Assembly (NCBI GenBank): GCA_963844315.1
Contig: CAWJOC010000020.1
Span: 310,001-374,000, forward strand
Reading direction: 5' to 3'
Length of the DNA: 64,000 nucleotides
DNA from: CAWAVN01 sp963844315
GTDB lineage: Bacteria > Planctomycetota > Planctomycetia > Planctomycetales > Planctomycetaceae
Shown here one piece after another: positions 61,600-64,000 of the stretch (position 1 is the stretch's first letter; every line of letters starts with the position of its first letter). The notes beneath the pieces are model-generated. The model was not told the origin of the DNA, did no database searches, and saw only the letters and a program-made list of their open reading frames with translations. Made by a program: the position numbers and the translations under genes.

Positions 61600-62377
61600 T
61601 TAAATCCTCTTGGGAGGCCATCTCAGCAGCTGACCTGCGGAGTTCAATTGCCGGTTCTTGACAGCGAGCCGGCGGTTTCGCAGGGCATAAGAATACCATC
61701 TCAGATACTTCGGCAGCCAACGGAACAGTCGGAAGCGAGATTCCCCGGCACGGCGGTCTTTCCAAGTGGTCGGCACTTCGCCGATCCGTTCACCCCGGAC
61801 AAAGGCTTTGGCCGTCAGTTCCAAAGAGACCTCGAACCCATGCCGGCTTTCGATCCCAAGTTCCCGGACGAGCTGCGCATCATAAAGGCGGAAGCTGTTG
61901 GTGGCATCGTGCGTCGGCAAGCCGGCCAAGTAATGCAATGAGAGCCCCGCCAGCCGGCTGAGCATGCGTTTGACCAAGGGTCCGCCAATCTGCTTCCCGC
62001 CGCGCATGTATCTTGAAGCACACACAACTCGGCACCCGCTCGCGATACAGTTCCAACATGGCGGGCACATCTTCTAAATCATCGGAGAGATCGGCCATTG
62101 CCACCAAGGCCGGCCCGCTTTCCACGGCCTGAAAACCGGCACGGAGTGCATTGGCGGGGCCGCGTCCGATATCGTTTTTGACCAGCTTCATGTGCGGTCT
62201 GGTTTCGGCCAGCTGTCGCGCGACGGGTAACGTCGTATCTTCCTCGAAGTCGTACACAATGAGGACTTGAAATGGGTTCGGCAAGTGCTTTTCCATTTCC
62301 TCGATCAGCGGAGGCAGGTTCGCAGCCTCGTTGTAAACCGGCACGATAACTGACAAACCAAGAGCCGATTCATCCAT
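61600..62377 (-). CDS. GT2 polyprenyl-phosphate glycosyltransferase, one frameshift
   Basis: About 259 residues from ATG 62377 (MDESALGLSVIVPVYNEAAN), which overlaps the epimerase TGA (TGATG). Motifs: VIVPVYNEAANLPPL, VLIVYDFEEDTTLPVARQL, NDIGRGPANALRAGFQAV and the metal site MADLSDDLEDVPAMLELY, the same ADLSDD variant as in the GT2 at 20114. One base must be added near 62045 to reach CRVVCASRYMRGGKQIGG. Then HDATNSFRLYDAQLVREL and EVPTTWKDRRAGESRFRLF. No membrane span. Expected product: a polyprenyl-phosphate sugar for the transferase encoded next. Confidence 0.85.
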
Positions 62378-63125
62378 CAGATATTCCCGCGTGCGATCTG
62401 TTCCCGGATCCAAGGAATGACTTCATCGAGAACGTCCTCAAGCGAAGTCTCGGCAGAAAACCCCAACAACCGGCGGGCTTTCTCCACGGAAGGAGACCGA
62501 TATTTGACATCATAAGCGAATGGCACTTCACTTTCGTAGGCCAATGGCACATCCGGTCCGTAGACTTTCCGCCAGATCAGCTCCGCCGGTTCGAGAACCG
62601 TCATAGGCGTTGCCGTTGACAAGTTGAAGTCCTGATTCATCGCCCCAGGGGTGTTCCACGCAAAGCCGAATTCCCCGAGCCAGATCGCCGGCGTAAGTGT
62701 AATGCCTGACCTGCGAACCATTACCGAGGATTCGCAGTGGGTTCTGGCCTTTGAGCGTCTTTTGCACAAGATCGGGCACCACGTGGCTGAGGGCGAGCCT
62801 GATCCCGCCGGAAAGCACGTTCTCATCCGCCGCCGCACGCCATTCTCCGATCCCCACGCAGTTGAACGGGCGAACGATCGTGAACGGCAGCCCGTACTGT
62901 TGAAAAGCCCCGAGGGCATAATACTCCACGGCGAGCTTTTGAAAGCCATAGGTCGATGAAGGCGGCGGGCAGCGAAGCTGATCTCCTTCTTCGCTCGGAA
63001 ACTGAGTCGCGCTTTCATAGACCATCGAGGAAGAAATGACGGTCATTTTTTCAAGTGTCCCATTTCGGTAAGCATCGAGCGCCGCGTCGAACGCTGCCGC
63101 CGTGATGCGCTCATTCGGCTCAGCA
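62377..63125 (-). pseudogene. NAD-dependent epimerase/dehydratase, N-terminus lost
   Basis: C-terminal two-thirds of an extended SDR. ITAAAFDAALDAYRNGTLEK, VISSSMVYESATQFPSEEG and the active site STYGFQKLAVEYYALGAFQQ (Tyr-x3-Lys) are intact, followed by VRPFNCVGIGEWRAAADENV. A one-base change near 62630 joins GLQLVNGNAYD-type sequence to NLSTATPMTVLEPAELIWRK and the C-terminus (LLGFSAETSLEDVLDEVIPW). The Rossmann glycine motif and about 90 N-terminal residues are missing: upstream sequence is the start of a different gene, a nucleotide-sugar dehydrogenase. As it stands it should not bind NAD. Confidence 0.82.
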
Positions 63126-63231
63126 GAATGCCGAACGGCAGGCCAACATGGCCAGCTCCGCCGATGATTCCCACCCGCAGCGGTTGCTTGACAGTTTCTC
63201 CTTTGGGAGTGGTGTCCCAATTGCTATTCAT
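63125..63231 (-). pseudogene. Nucleotide-sugar dehydrogenase, N-terminal fragment
   Basis: ATG 63231 with AGAGAG upstream. MNSNWDTTPKGETVKQPLRV is followed by GIIGGAGHVGLPFGILLS, the NAD-binding start of the UDP-glucose/UDP-ManNAc 6-dehydrogenase family (GxGxxG form with G-x-V-G-L-P). After about 36 residues it runs straight into the epimerase sequence in another frame near 63125. All of the catalytic Cys and Lys domains are gone. This looks like a deletion that fused two neighbouring sugar genes. Confidence 0.7.
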
Positions 63232-63439
63232 AGCGGGCTCTCTTTCGGTGATTTCGCAAACCGATTCATACTCAACCTTTCCCACATGGAACCTCAGGGA
63301 CACACCCTTCCAGATAATAACGGAAATGGCAACGCTAAGTCGCGAATCAAGTGCAACAATTGGGTATGGCACATTCACGCGACCTATCTCTTTCCGCCGG
63401 TGACAAAGAGCGGCTCGGCGAAAGTCGACACGCAAAGCC

Positions 63440-63745
63440 TCCACGACCGTGGTGGAGAGTTCGTCGCCGGTGAAGATGCTTGTGCCCGGCCAAGGACAAA
63501 CGTCTCAGGTTCACCTCTGGGCCGTGCTGGGCGATTCCCATCATCCTGACATGACGTTTGACTTCACGGCCGACCGATCCGCGCGGGGCCGGATCAGATC
63601 TTCGCTGAGTTCGAAGGCGTGCTGCTGTCGGATGCCTATGTCTGCTACGAATCACTGAGCGACGATTCCAAAGGTCGCATTCGCCTAGCGGGCTGCCATG
63701 CGCACGCCCCTCGGAAGTTCGAAACTGAATTGAATGACTCAATTG
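63440..63745 (+). pseudogene. IS66 transposase (TnpC) internal fragment
   Basis: SSPVKMLVPGQGQTSQVHLW then AVLGDSHHPDMTFDFTADRS is the central catalytic part of IS66 TnpC. One base is missing near 63595; the next frame has PDQIFAEFEGVLLSDAYVCY (catalytic Asp in LLSDAY) and CHAHARRKFETELND. The N-terminal zinc-finger part and the C-terminal Glu region are absent. Same strand as the tnpA/tnpB remnant at 31375-31800. Confidence 0.82.
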
Positions 63746-63813
63746 CAAGGAATTCGGGAAAATTCGATAGTTTGACAAGATATTGACGTTCCGCCTGATC
63801 CCGGACTGAGGGC

Positions 63814-64000
63814 ATCAGCGACCCCCGTGTGCTTGAGGCGATTCGCAGTGTGCCGCGAGAGGAGTTCGTGCCCCCGGAGTTGGCGGAGTTTGCATATCGC
63901 AACGCGCCGTTGCCCATCGGCGAGGGGCAGATGATCTCGCAGCCGTTTGTTGTGGCTTACATGGCCCAACTTCTGGAACTCGAACCAGACGACTGCGTGC
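63814..64000 (+). CDS. pcm: Protein-L-isoaspartate O-methyltransferase, 3'-partial, start unclear
   Basis: ISDPRVLEAIRSVPREEFVP, then ELAEFAYRNAPLPIGEGQMI and SQPFVVAYMAQLLELEPDD are the N-terminal blocks of PCMT, which repairs isoaspartate in damaged proteins with SAM. The window ends before the SAM motif. The usual first 15-20 residues (M-x-x-Q-x-x-x-R-G) are missing: a stop lies in frame just upstream (near 63795) and the IS66 fragment ends about 70 bases before, so the 5' end is either frameshifted or was replaced by the IS. Confidence 0.8.
   Translation, partial: MSDPRVLEAIRSVPREEFVPPELAEFAYRNAPLPIGEGQMISQPFVVAYMAQLLELEPDDCV

Noticed and set aside
1..64000. CRISPR array, rRNA, prophage structural genes or toxin-antitoxin pairs
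   Set aside because: Looked for regular short repeats, rRNA-like conserved stretches, capsid/terminase motifs and small paired genes; none seen.

Overview
The window most likely comes from a planctomycete. The support is from family recognition, not a search: a DUF4058 protein that begins MPIHDWTRV, a VPEP-CTERM (exosortase-type) surface protein, an FHA protein with one membrane span and a propeller-like C-terminus, a two-haem lipoprotein cytochrome, small sigma-like HTH fragments with an RRELFxAWQxFQAE ending, a GEAPAEP-type palindromic repeat, and many GT39/PMT-like membrane proteins. No rRNA, complete tRNA or CRISPR array was seen.

Layout. 0-2.8 kb: end of a hybrid histidine kinase, a decayed NAD-epimerase, an unknown gene. 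3-11.8 kb: a heavy-metal efflux operon on the minus strand, in the order merR, HMA-MauE protein, TolC-like lipoprotein, CusB-like adaptor, CusA-like RND pump, led by a MerR-type promoter/operator. A two-haem cytochrome lipoprotein lies upstream at 12-13.3 kb. 13.4-17.7 kb: a scar region with a tRNA-like remnant, a terminator, an IS1380-type element, an IS5-type transposase remnant and a broken formylglycine-enzyme-like gene. 16.4-24.3 kb: a small sugar cassette (methyltransferase, two CDP-paratose-epimerase-like SDRs, a GT2, a large membrane protein) bracketed by two IS5-type remnants. 25-27.6 kb: the FHA protein. 27.6-34.7 kb: gene-poor DNA with a repeat, a membrane protein of unknown role, IS66 pieces, a tyrosine recombinase and a DUF4058 gene. 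34.8-63.2 kb: a surface-glycan locus with about ten multi-span GT39/YfhO-like proteins, four GT2 modules, an asparagine synthase (asnB), a membrane-embedded spermidine-synthase-like protein, a VPEP-CTERM protein, an epimerase and a truncated nucleotide-sugar dehydrogenase. 63.4-64 kb: an IS66 transposase fragment and the start of pcm.

How it could work (inference): the GT2 enzymes would load sugars on polyprenyl phosphate, the GT39-like proteins would move them to a glycan or protein outside the membrane, and the epimerases, dehydrogenase and asnB would make or decorate the sugars. The VPEP-CTERM protein is a possible surface acceptor.

Caution: at least twelve otherwise well-conserved genes change reading frame by one base, several of them at runs of G or C. 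This looks more like indel errors in the assembly than like real pseudogenes. Those genes are listed as single CDS spans with the frame changes noted. Genes that lack large pieces are listed as pseudogenes.
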